Shown: piece after piece, positions 44,720 through 52,588 of the stretch | Numbering within the stretch: the first letter of the stretch is position 1 | Layout: every line of letters begins with the position of its first letter | Assembly: GCA_018066175.1 (NCBI GenBank) | Contig: JAGHRV010000010.1 | Coordinates: forward strand, 17,795-81,794 | Length of the DNA: 64,000 nucleotides | Reading direction: 5' to 3' | From: Candidatus Colicola equi | GTDB lineage: Bacteria; Bacteroidota; Bacteroidia; Bacteroidales; Paludibacteraceae | Notes under the pieces: model-generated | What the model was told of the DNA's origin: nothing | The model's database searches: none | Seen by the model: the letters and a program-made list of their open reading frames with translations, nothing else | Made by a program: the position numbers and the translations under genes

Positions 44720-45438
44720 AATATCGTATAATCAGATTTCTCCAAGGCGCGGTCGGCATCCGGAGCAAAAGTACAATCTTCTAAGATTAAGTTCTGGCAA
44801 TAGCAAAGGGGTTGCGTACCACTAATGCGACAACGCACTAAATGCAGGTTTCGACTATACCAACCGATGTATTCGCCCTTGAGGTCAGAGTCATAGATGG
44901 TACAGTCATCACTCTCCCAAAAAGCATCCTTGGTATCCAACGTAGCATGATGAATCTCTATATGACGCGCATACTGGAAGATATATTTGCCTTGCAACTG
45001 CAAGTGGGTTATCTTGAGGTTCTCGGCATGCAGAAAAGCATACTCGGCATTGGTCATTTGCAGGCGATTGAGTTCGCCTCCGCGACATTTCCAAAAGAAC
45101 TCAGCAGCATTGCTGATAGGACAATCCTCCACGGTTAGGTCGGTGAGTTCGCGGAACATCTTAGGTGAATCAATCTGGCATCGCCGATAGGTGTGATGCC
45201 GGCCATACCACGAGCAGGCTCGGGCCGAAGGAGCGAACACACTATCTTCGCATAGCACATCTTCGCATTCCCAGAACACATACATCCCTTGCACATCACA
45301 ATGGGCAGCCTCGATACGACGGCTGCATTTGAGTGCCGATTCACCCATAAGCACCGTAACATGCTCTAAACGCACATCTTGACTCTCATATAGGGGACGT
45401 TCACCCTCGATGGAAATATGTTGGATAAGTTTTTTCAT
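44716..45438 (-). CDS. DUF3737 right-handed beta-helix protein
   Basis: 240-aa cytoplasmic protein (no signal peptide) made almost wholly of short repeated strands with alternating Cys, Trp and Tyr at turns (SRRIEAAHCDVQG, TYRRCQIDSP, LEDCTFAPDADRALEKSD), the pattern of a small parallel beta helix, assigned to DUF3737. The family has no established activity. First gene of the cassette; its stop overlaps the DUF4105 start. Confidence 0.82.
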   Translation of the reverse strand: MKKLIQHISIEGERPLYESQDVRLEHVTVLMGESALKCSRRIEAAHCDVQGMYVFWECEDVLCEDSVFAPSARACSWYGRHHTYRRCQIDSPKMFRELTDLTVEDCPISNAAEFFWKCRGGELNRLQMTNAEYAFLHAENLKITHLQLQGKYIFQYARHIEIHHATLDTKDAFWESDDCTIYDSDLKGEYIGWYSRNLHLVRCRISGTQPLCYCQNLILEDCTFAPDADRALEKSDYTIL

Positions 45439-45448
45439 TTTATACCAT

Positions 45449-45480
45449 AATGCATCGCAGAGTGAGCCCTACGATGCATT
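45449..45480 (-). promoter_or_regulatory. Hairpin between exbD and the DUF3737 cassette
   Basis: Perfect 9-bp inverted repeat, AATGCATCG (45449-45457) and CGATGCATT (45472-45480), with a 14-base loop. It has no T run, so it is more likely an attenuator or processing site than a terminator. I see no TTTG/TAnnTTTG promoter in the 78-base gap, so the cassette may be read from the exb operon. Confidence 0.6.
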
Positions 45481-45516
45481 AAAGATAGATACTGATTGGC
45501 GTTAGCCTATCGGGTA

Positions 45517-45987
45517 TTAATAGCTAGTGCGTTGCGTAGCAGCATAACTAATCTTAAGTGCATACGCGCGGCGCAGTTCTTGCTTGATATCTGCGATGAT
45601 ACCCATGCGAGTTTCCTTATCAGCCTTGATAGAAACAGTCATCAAACCTTGATCTTGTTCTTTCATAGCGGAGCGCTCGTTGATGATATAGTCACCTATC
45701 TCCTTCTTATCCGCGAAGGCGTCATCCAATTGGATGCGGGATTCGGCACCATATTGTTTACGGAACTCAGCGGTAGGGGTACCAACATAGATATAACGAA
45801 CGAGTGATTTCTTCTCCAATTTGGTGAGCTCAGTAGCCTGAGGGTTCTGGAACTGCACCTTAAGCGAGACCTCCTTCATAGAGGTAACGGACATGAAGAA
45901 GAACAAGAGCATAAAGATGATATCGGGCAGTGAACTGGTGTTCAAAGCGGGCATCTCACGTTTATCATTACGACGTATCTTAGCCAT
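45517..45987 (-). CDS. exbD: ExbD-family biopolymer transport protein (second copy)
   Basis: 156 aa with one N-terminal membrane helix (LPDIIFMLLFFFMSVTSM) containing the Asp that conducts protons in the ExbB-ExbD motor. The periplasmic domain follows. It energises TonB-dependent outer-membrane transport. Two adjacent ExbD genes are typical of Bacteroidota. Confidence 0.92.
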   Translation of the reverse strand: MAKIRRNDKREMPALNTSSLPDIIFMLLFFFMSVTSMKEVSLKVQFQNPQATELTKLEKKSLVRYIYVGTPTAEFRKQYGAESRIQLDDAFADKKEIGDYIINERSAMKEQDQGLMTVSIKADKETRMGIIADIKQELRRAYALKISYAATQRTSY

Positions 45988-45989
45988 GA

Positions 45990-46571
45990 TTAGTTTCCTC
46001 CGTAGTTTTTAGGTTCAGCCTCCGAAATCTTTTGAGGATAAATCTTTTGGATTCGCTTTTGCGTATCCTCATCCAATTCGTTATAGCCACAATGGAAATA
46101 CTTGTGCGCACATTCGTCACGCAGTTCGTTATAGGCAGCTACCAGTTCATTCTGAACATTCAGGTACGCTTGATACTGCGTATCCACATCGTTCTGAACG
46201 GAAATGACATGTTCCTTGGTATATTTGAGTGTTCCGAACGGAGCACCGAAGTCCTCTTCGAACAATTTAGGGTACCATGTATCGTCATTCTCATTCTTAA
46301 TGAACTTCTTGGCTTCCTCTTTGAGTTGCTTAACGTCCATCAACTGACCTTGAACCATCAATTGGTTCATTGAATTGATCTTAACGACCATCAGGTTACG
46401 TTTGTTGATATCGGTATCTTCAATCTTTTGATCAGGAGGAATAGGTGCCGGCAGACGGCGAGCCAAACCCTGATTGACATCCATGGAGGTAGTCACAAGG
46501 AAGAAGATAAGCAGCAAGAAAGAGATATCCGCCATGGAGCTGGCATTAATCTGTGGAATTTTCTTTGCCAT
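45990..46571 (-). CDS. exbD: ExbD-family biopolymer transport protein (first copy)
   Basis: 193 aa. The membrane helix MADISFLLLIFFLVTTSMD carries the conserved Asp. The periplasmic part has a charged loop and ends in an insert with HCGYNELDEDTQ, absent from the shorter second copy. It is separated from that copy by two bases. Confidence 0.92.
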   Translation of the reverse strand: MAKKIPQINASSMADISFLLLIFFLVTTSMDVNQGLARRLPAPIPPDQKIEDTDINKRNLMVVKINSMNQLMVQGQLMDVKQLKEEAKKFIKNENDDTWYPKLFEEDFGAPFGTLKYTKEHVISVQNDVDTQYQAYLNVQNELVAAYNELRDECAHKYFHCGYNELDEDTQKRIQKIYPQKISEAEPKNYGGN

Positions 46572-46573
46572 GA

Positions 46574-47053
46574 TTACTTACTTAATTTTTTAGTATGAAC
46601 GATACCCCAAATCATGGTTACGATAGTAGCCAGAACCAGGATATAGGTCAGATAGATACATGCATCAGTCAATTTAGCCATGCCACCTACGTTATCTGTT
46701 CCCTCATAGCCAATAATCTTAAGTTCATCCGTGCTACCTAAGCACCAGCAAATAAGAATAAGAACAATAGAGCCCAGCACAACATATAAGCCACGCATTG
46801 CTTTTGTGCGATCTACTTTATAGGTTTTGGTGAATTCCCAAATAACTACGCCTAACGTAATAAGGACAACCAAGAACACCAGAACGTAGTTCCAAGCCAG
46901 GAATAGATTGGTGAAGTAAGGTATATCCAGGAAATCACCTGCCACCTCCAGCGAACCTTCGGAACCGCCAACGAAGAACAGGATCGAGAAGAGAACACCC
47001 AGTCCCATCAGCACCCACAAGGCCAACTTAGGAATCATTTTATAATCTTTCAT
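46574..47053 (-). CDS. Four-helix membrane protein in the exb operon
   Basis: 159 aa with about four membrane helices ([72 protein letters not shown]). It sits between exbB and exbD with a two-base gap before exbD. Bacteroidota exb operons often carry such a protein. Its role in the motor is unknown. Confidence 0.82.
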   Translation of the reverse strand: MKDYKMIPKLALWVLMGLGVLFSILFFVGGSEGSLEVAGDFLDIPYFTNLFLAWNYVLVFLVVLITLGVVIWEFTKTYKVDRTKAMRGLYVVLGSIVLILICWCLGSTDELKIIGYEGTDNVGGMAKLTDACIYLTYILVLATIVTMIWGIVHTKKLSK

Positions 47054-47100
47054 AATAATCCAATTTTAAAAGTTAGTTACTTCATCTAATAGATGATGGA

Positions 47101-47931
47101 TTATTTTTTCTTGTTATTCTTGTCGTACTCAACAACGATATCTAACAGAGAGATAGAACTATCTTCCATTTCGTTAACGAGACCCTCGATAACAGACAGG
47201 ATGTAGTTGTAGAACAATTGCAGGATGATAGCGATGATCAAACCGAGAAGGGTAGTCAACAGAGCAACTTTAATACCACCGGCAACAACGGTAGCCGAGA
47301 TATCACCAACTTGTTGAATCTTATCGAAGGCAGCAATCATACCAATGATAGTTCCTAAGAAACCGAGAGATGGAGCGATAGAGATAAACAGGGAGATCCA
47401 GCTGAGATTCTTCTCTAAGAGACCGAGTTGAACACCACCATAAGAAGCAACGGTTTTCTCAACTACGTCAACACCTTCGTTGTAACGGCTAAGACCCTGG
47501 TAGAAAATACTTGCAACAGGACCACGAGTATTACGGCAAACATCCAATGCAGCCTCAATACCACCATTCTTTAAAGCTTCCTCAATGTCAGCCAAGAGAG
47601 CTTTGGTATTCGTTTTAGACAAGCTCAAGTAAATGATACGCTCAATGCAAAGAGCCAAACCAAATACCAAGCAGAGAAGGGTAGCAGCCATAAAGCCAGC
47701 ACCACCTTCAATGAACTTCGTTTTTAACGTTTTGTGAAGAGCAACGAGTCCGCCATCTTCCTCTGCAGGAGCAGCTTCTTCAACAGCAACAGGGGCCTCA
47801 ACAGCCTCAGCTTCTTCTTGAACTTGTTCAGTAGCCTCAGGAGCAGCCTGAGCCTCTTCCTGAGCCATAACAGCAACACTACCAAAGGTCAGCATTGCCA
47901 GCACCGTAAGGGTTGCAAATACTTTTTTCAT
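47101..47931 (-). CDS. exbB: ExbB/TolQ/MotA-family proton channel protein
   Basis: 276 aa. Signal-like first helix, then an Ala/Glu/Pro-rich segment (residues 24-60), then the three-helix MotA/TolQ core with ISLFISIAPSLGFLGTIIGMI and GGIKVALLTTLLGLIIAI. It assembles with ExbD as the TonB energiser. First gene of the exb operon. A clean promoter is not evident; the upstream 70 bases are AT-rich. Confidence 0.92.
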   Translation of the reverse strand: MKKVFATLTVLAMLTFGSVAVMAQEEAQAAPEATEQVQEEAEAVEAPVAVEEAAPAEEDGGLVALHKTLKTKFIEGGAGFMAATLLCLVFGLALCIERIIYLSLSKTNTKALLADIEEALKNGGIEAALDVCRNTRGPVASIFYQGLSRYNEGVDVVEKTVASYGGVQLGLLEKNLSWISLFISIAPSLGFLGTIIGMIAAFDKIQQVGDISATVVAGGIKVALLTTLLGLIIAIILQLFYNYILSVIEGLVNEMEDSSISLLDIVVEYDKNNKKK

Positions 47932-48007
47932 TGTAATAAAAATTGGTTGTTAATTAAGTTATAGTTGTTAAAAATAGTTTTAAAAATAAAAAGCAAGAAT
48001 AGTTTCG

Positions 48008-48020
48008 GAGGCGGGGATTC
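48008..48020 (+). repeat. 13-bp copy of the tRNA-Ser 3' end
   Basis: GAGGCGGGGATTC is identical to 48162-48174 inside tRNA-Ser (T-arm/acceptor). It lies about 150 bp downstream of the gene, next to a perfect hairpin. It may be a remnant of a duplicated tRNA end, as left by integration, or chance. Confidence 0.5.
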
Positions 48021-48051
48021 TCACGTCGCTACGCTCCTAACAATCCCGATT

Positions 48052-48075
48052 CTTTGCAAGGGCGTCCTTGCAAAG
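48052..48075 (-). terminator. Hairpin downstream of tRNA-Ser
   Basis: Perfect 10-bp inverted repeat, CTTTGCAAGG (48052-48061) and CCTTGCAAAG (48066-48075), loop GCGT. It lies 83 bases past the tRNA, without a T run; a processing or weak terminator structure. Confidence 0.5.
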
Positions 48076-48157
48076 CCTCCACGGTCTTTTTCGTATTGTC
48101 TTATCCAAAAACAAGTTTTTTTCTAATCCAATCCCAAAAATCCCGCCGATCCGTTTG

Positions 48158-48245
48158 CGGAGAGGCGGGGATTCGAACCCCGGAAACCCTTTTGGAGTTT
48201 ACACGCTTTCCAGGCGTGCCTCTTAAACCACTCGAGCATCTCTCC
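48158..48245 (-). tRNA. tRNA-Ser (anticodon GGA)
   Basis: Class II tRNA of 88 bases. The acceptor 5' strand is GGAGAGA, the anticodon arm CACGCCTGGAAAGCGTG shows anticodon GGA, the long variable arm is characteristic of Ser, and the T arm is CGGGGTTCGAATCCCCG. The discriminator is G, and CCA is not encoded (CAA follows). The last acceptor pair (position 7 with 66) is A-C rather than paired. Read from its own promoter at 48299-48330. Confidence 0.95.
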
Positions 48246-48298
48246 TCATCGGTATGTTATTATTCCATAAAACACATACGTTCCATAGAAAAGCGGTG

Positions 48299-48330
48299 CA
48301 AAATTACTATTTTTTTTTGAACTGTGCAAA
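48299..48330 (-). promoter_or_regulatory. Promoter of tRNA-Ser
   Basis: Minus-strand TTTG (48327-48330), 20-bp spacer, TAATTTTG (48299-48306). About 55 bases upstream of the mature 5' end. Confidence 0.8.
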
Positions 48331-48371
48331 TTTTTGTGAAAAAAAATGCATTTTTTAGTTATTTTGCCTAT

Positions 48372-48938
48372 TTAATGCGGTCGTCCCACTCGTTCGGTCC
48401 ACCATAACCACATTAAAAAGATGATACCATAGAAAATATACTTGAATATATAGGTATGCATAAGGTCAAATAAATCCGGATGAAACTCAATGATGAGCGA
48501 GATGGCGGCAATGCGCAAGATATTAATGCCATAGATGATTACCCATCCCAAAGGGATGAACCATAATTTGCGTAGCCATGAACCGGCAGCGGTTAGGATA
48601 AGGCAGAGCCAAATAAAACTCTGTTTGACCGGTGTGCACGACCACACCACATTAGAGGCACTACCTGAATCAAAACGAATATGTGTGCCGTTAAGGTGCA
48701 CGGTATCTCTGAATAGGTCCACCACCCAGTAGGCACACCGCGCTGTATGGTGACTGATAGCATCAAAGAAAGGTGTCCAGATTAGTCCGAACCAGGTGAC
48801 ATCCCCTACTCCAGCCTCATCTCCGTGAACGGTGAATTTCCAAAAATAATTCGCCACTAACAAGGTGATGGCAAAGATAAGAATATCTTTGTATTCCGAT
48901 ATTTTAGATGGTTGTTTTGGCATAGGGAGCAGCATCAA
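48372..48938 (-). CDS. Exosortase/archaeosortase-family protein
   Basis: 188-aa membrane protein with about five helices. The catalytic triad of the exosortase fold is visible: Cys in WSCTPVKQSFIW, Arg in GINILRIAAISLI and His in DLMHTYIFKYIFYG. Family members cleave C-terminal sorting signals and attach surface proteins; some Bacteroidota copies stand alone. It overlaps the tsaD end by 35 bases; an alternative start (MPKQPSK, 48923) reduces this to 20. No exopolysaccharide genes are in view. Confidence 0.8.
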   Translation of the reverse strand: MMLLPMPKQPSKISEYKDILIFAITLLVANYFWKFTVHGDEAGVGDVTWFGLIWTPFFDAISHHTARCAYWVVDLFRDTVHLNGTHIRFDSGSASNVVWSCTPVKQSFIWLCLILTAAGSWLRKLWFIPLGWVIIYGINILRIAAISLIIEFHPDLFDLMHTYIFKYIFYGIIFLMWLWWTERVGRPH

Positions 48939-49980
48939 TGGAACAAAAATCGTGATCTAAGAACTTATAATAACCTGCCTGCGCAATCATCGCCCCATTG
49001 TCGGTTGTGAAGGAGAACGGAGGAATGAAGACTTCCCAATGTTGGCGTTTCCCCATCTCAATCATCGCATCGCGCAAACCGGAGTTAGCACTGACACCAC
49101 CGGCAACGGCAATGCGTGTTATACCCAAGTCTTTAGCGGCTTTTTTGACTTTAGTCAATAGGATATCAATAATCGTTGTTTGCAGGCTTGCGCATAGATC
49201 TTCGCGCAGGTTAGGGATACGTTCTGCCAATGCATCCACGTCCTCTACCTTATATTCGCGCATGAGATCGCGTAGCGCGTATAGGAAGGATGTCTTGAGT
49301 CCGGAGAACGAATAATCGTAGTGCGACATATTGGGTTTAGCCAACGGATAGCGTGTGGGGTCGCCCACTTTAGACAGTTTATCTATCCATGGTCCACCAG
49401 GGTAAGGCAGTCCCATCACCTTAGCGCACTTATCAAACGCCTCGCCGGCAGCGTCGTCAATGGTTTGACCGATTATTTGCATATCGTTATAGGCATTGAC
49501 CTTCACTATCTGCGAGTTACCTCCGCTGACGAGCAGGCAGAGGAATGGCATTTGTGGGTGACTAATTGTCACGCCTTGCAGTTTAGGATTGGAAGCGATA
49601 TAGTCCGGGGACGGTTCAATAAAATGAGCCATGATATGTCCCTGCAGGTGATTGACCTCGATAAGAGGGATATGTAACGACAGAGCCAGTCCTTTAGCAA
49701 AGCTGGTGCCGACAAGCAACGAACCTAATAAACCTGGGCCGCGAGTAAAAGCAATCGCCGATAATTCGGTTTTATCCACTCCGGCGTGTTTAAGGGCAGC
49801 GTCCACAACCGGCATTATATTTTGCTGGTGGGCGCGTGACGCTAGTTCCGGCACTACTCCGCCGAATTCCTCATGTACTTTTTGCGAAGCAATGACATTG
49901 CTCATCAATAAACCGTTTTTGATAACGGCGCACGAGGTATCGTCACAACTTGATTCAATAGATAAAATAACTGTATCCAT
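48904..49980 (-). CDS. tsaD: tRNA N6-adenosine threonylcarbamoyltransferase
   Basis: Makes the t6A37 modification of ANN-decoding tRNAs. 358 aa from the chosen start MDTVILSIESSCDDTS. The metal site NHLQGHIMAHF, nucleotide-binding VSGGNSQIVKV and C-terminal AVAGGVSANSGLRDAM are intact. A Met six codons earlier (49998) would overlap the uvrA stop. Confidence 0.95.
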   Translation of the reverse strand: MDTVILSIESSCDDTSCAVIKNGLLMSNVIASQKVHEEFGGVVPELASRAHQQNIMPVVDAALKHAGVDKTELSAIAFTRGPGLLGSLLVGTSFAKGLALSLHIPLIEVNHLQGHIMAHFIEPSPDYIASNPKLQGVTISHPQMPFLCLLVSGGNSQIVKVNAYNDMQIIGQTIDDAAGEAFDKCAKVMGLPYPGGPWIDKLSKVGDPTRYPLAKPNMSHYDYSFSGLKTSFLYALRDLMREYKVEDVDALAERIPNLREDLCASLQTTIIDILLTKVKKAAKDLGITRIAVAGGVSANSGLRDAMIEMGKRQHWEVFIPPFSFTTDNGAMIAQAGYYKFLDHDFCSIDAAPYAKTTI

Positions 49981-49990
49981 ATTGGTTGAT

Positions 49991-52588
49991 TTAGACAAAT
50001 TGACCGGTCAATGAACGAGGGTTACGACGTATATCGTCCAATGTACCGACAGCCACCAATTCTCCGCCATTTCGTCCTCCTTCGGGTCCAAGATCAATAA
50101 TCCAATCTGAGGCTTTAATGACATCCGGGTTATGCTCAATGACGATGACTGTATTACCCTTGTCGGTTAATTGCCGCAAGACATTAAGTAGCACTCGAAT
50201 ATCTTCAAAATGCAAACCGGTGGTTGGTTCATCTAATATATATAAGGTCTTACCCGTAGAGGGTTTACTTAGTTCCGTTGCCAGTTTCATTCGTTGGCTT
50301 TCGCCACCGGATAGTGTGGTAGAGGACTGACCTAATTTGATATAGCCCAGCCCCACATCTTGGATGGTTTTTATTTTTTTTAGTATCTGCGGTTGGCTTG
50401 CGAAGAACTCCACGGCTTGGTTGACGGTCATATCCAGCACGTCCGCTATTGTTTTGCCTTTGAAGCGCACTTCCAGCGTCTCTTTCTGATACCGAGTCCC
50501 ACCGCACACTTCGCAAGGCACCAATACATCAGGCAGGAAATTCATTCGGATGGTTTTGTAGCCATTGCCCGAGCACTCTTCGCATCGTCCTCCGGACGTA
50601 TTAAAAGAGAACCGTCCAGACCGCCAAGCGCGGATACGTGATTCAGGCAGTTGCGCAAATAGTTCGCGTATATCCGTGAAGACATTGGTGTAGGTGGCCG
50701 GATTACTGCGTGGAGTCCGTCCAATCGGCGATTGGTCCACGGCGATGACCTTATCTATATTCTCCAGTCCTTCCAACGCATCGTATTCAAGGGGTTGTTG
50801 CAGACTATGATGCAGTTCACGCCGCAGCAGTGGATAGAGTGTTTGGTTGATGAGTGTTGATTTGCCACTACCGGACACGCCGGTAACACAAATCATTTTT
50901 CCTAGAGGGAAGGAGACCGTTATATCCTTGAGGTTATTGCCTCGACAGCCACGAATAGTGATGGACGTCTCCGGATGGGTTTCAGAAGGAGTTGCCATAG
51001 GTAAGGCACATTCTTTTTCGCCTCTTAGGTATTGGGCCGTCAGTGTATCGGCTTGCAGCATCTGTTTGGGTGTACCGGAGAAAACCACCTGACCACCTAA
51101 TCGCCCGGCCTTGGGACCTATATCTACTATGTAGTCGGCCTGCCGCATCATCTGTTCGTCATGTTCGACCACGATAATTGTATTACCCATGTCACGCAGT
51201 TCCTTGAGGCTATCTATGAGCCGCTGATTATCTCGCTGATGCAGTCCGATAGAAGGTTCGTCTAATATATATAGGACATTGACCAGACGCGAACCTATCT
51301 GGGTGGCCAAACGAATCCGTTGACTCTCTCCTCCGGACAGGCTGTCGGAAGAGCGGTTCAGATTAAGGTAATTCAGTCCCACCGCCAACATGAATCGTAA
51401 TCGTCCACAAATCTCCTTGACGATAGGTTCAGCAATGGCCATCTGGCGACTATCCATATCCTGGAAGTGTTCCAAGAAAGACAGTAATGCATCTATATCC
51501 ATTGTGGCCAATTCCGCGATGTTCTTGTCTCCGATACGGTAACTGAGAGCCTCTTTGTTGAGTCGTTGTCCTTGACATTCAGGACAAATAAGCCATTGTT
51601 CCTCTTCCTGCTGTTCATCCTCGTCCTGATGGGTTGCCTCCACTAATCGTTCGAACCAATTATCCTCATGAATCATCTCATCCAGCGCATCGTCATCTAT
51701 GTTTGCAGTAGCATTGGCCTTTATCTTACCCAATCCTTTGCAGCAAGGACACCAGCCGCTTGGGCTATTGAAGGAGAAGGTATGTGGCGCAGGTTTTTGG
51801 TAACTAAGTCCTGTTTCGGCATCCATCAGATTACGAGAGAAATAGCGTGGCGTAGCTTTGTCATCCTCCATGGGTAGCACCATCATCAGTCCTTCGCCGG
51901 CCGTCAGACATTTATTCACCGACTCAAAGAGTCGTTTTTCATCCACCGCACCTATGATGAGACGGTCCACGACAACTTCAATATGGTGATTAACATAACG
52001 ATCCACCTTCATCCCTTGGTACAGTTCTTTGACTTCGCCATCCACCCGTGCATACAAGTATCCTTTCTTTCGGATGGTATCAAATAGTTCGCGATAATGT
52101 CCTTTCCGGCCTTGTACCAAGGGTGCCAGCAGCATAATTTTGCGATTGAGATACTCATGTTGAAGTCGTTCCACGATTTGCTCATCGGTCATTTGAATCA
52201 TCTCGTGACCGGTTTGGTAGGAATAAGCCTTGCCGGCGCGAGCGAAGAGCAGACGCAGGTAGTCATACACTTCGGTCATTGTTCCCACCGTAGAACGGGG
52301 GTTGCGGGATGTCGTTTTTTGGTCAATGGAGATGACGGGACTTAGTCCGGAGATTTTGTCCACATCGGGTCGTTGCATCTGACCGATATAGCCTCTGGCG
52401 TAACTGGAGAAGGTTTCCATGTATCGCCGTTGTCCTTCGGCAAAGATAGTATCAAATGCCAGCGATGATTTACCACTGCCACTTAATCCGGTGATAACCG
52501 TCAACTTACCTTGCGGCATGCTGACGGATATATTCTTCAGGTTATGCACCCGAGCACCGATAACTTCTATGTGATCTTCGTTTACCAA
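49991..52588 (-). CDS. uvrA: Excinuclease ABC subunit A
   Basis: 865-aa twin-ATPase for nucleotide-excision repair. Two Walker A loops (TGLSGSGKSSLAFDTI and TGVSGSGKSTLINQTL), two LSGGESQR signatures and two zinc-binding Cys clusters (WCPCCKGLG...CPECQGQR and CEECSGNGYK...CEVCGG). It is shorter than the usual 930-950 aa, mostly through a reduced first Cys-domain region. Overlaps the peptidase upstream by seven bases. Confidence 0.95.
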   Translation of the reverse strand: MVNEDHIEVIGARVHNLKNISVSMPQGKLTVITGLSGSGKSSLAFDTIFAEGQRRYMETFSSYARGYIGQMQRPDVDKISGLSPVISIDQKTTSRNPRSTVGTMTEVYDYLRLLFARAGKAYSYQTGHEMIQMTDEQIVERLQHEYLNRKIMLLAPLVQGRKGHYRELFDTIRKKGYLYARVDGEVKELYQGMKVDRYVNHHIEVVVDRLIIGAVDEKRLFESVNKCLTAGEGLMMVLPMEDDKATPRYFSRNLMDAETGLSYQKPAPHTFSFNSPSGWCPCCKGLGKIKANATANIDDDALDEMIHEDNWFERLVEATHQDEDEQQEEEQWLICPECQGQRLNKEALSYRIGDKNIAELATMDIDALLSFLEHFQDMDSRQMAIAEPIVKEICGRLRFMLAVGLNYLNLNRSSDSLSGGESQRIRLATQIGSRLVNVLYILDEPSIGLHQRDNQRLIDSLKELRDMGNTIIVVEHDEQMMRQADYIVDIGPKAGRLGGQVVFSGTPKQMLQADTLTAQYLRGEKECALPMATPSETHPETSITIRGCRGNNLKDITVSFPLGKMICVTGVSGSGKSTLINQTLYPLLRRELHHSLQQPLEYDALEGLENIDKVIAVDQSPIGRTPRSNPATYTNVFTDIRELFAQLPESRIRAWRSGRFSFNTSGGRCEECSGNGYKTIRMNFLPDVLVPCEVCGGTRYQKETLEVRFKGKTIADVLDMTVNQAVEFFASQPQILKKIKTIQDVGLGYIKLGQSSTTLSGGESQRMKLATELSKPSTGKTLYILDEPTTGLHFEDIRVLLNVLRQLTDKGNTVIVIEHNPDVIKASDWIIDLGPEGGRNGGELVAVGTLDDIRRNPRSLTGQFV

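Noticed and set aside
48001..48157. A second tRNA gene next to tRNA-Ser
   Set aside because: Only a 13-bp match to the T-arm exists; no acceptor or anticodon arm can be folded.
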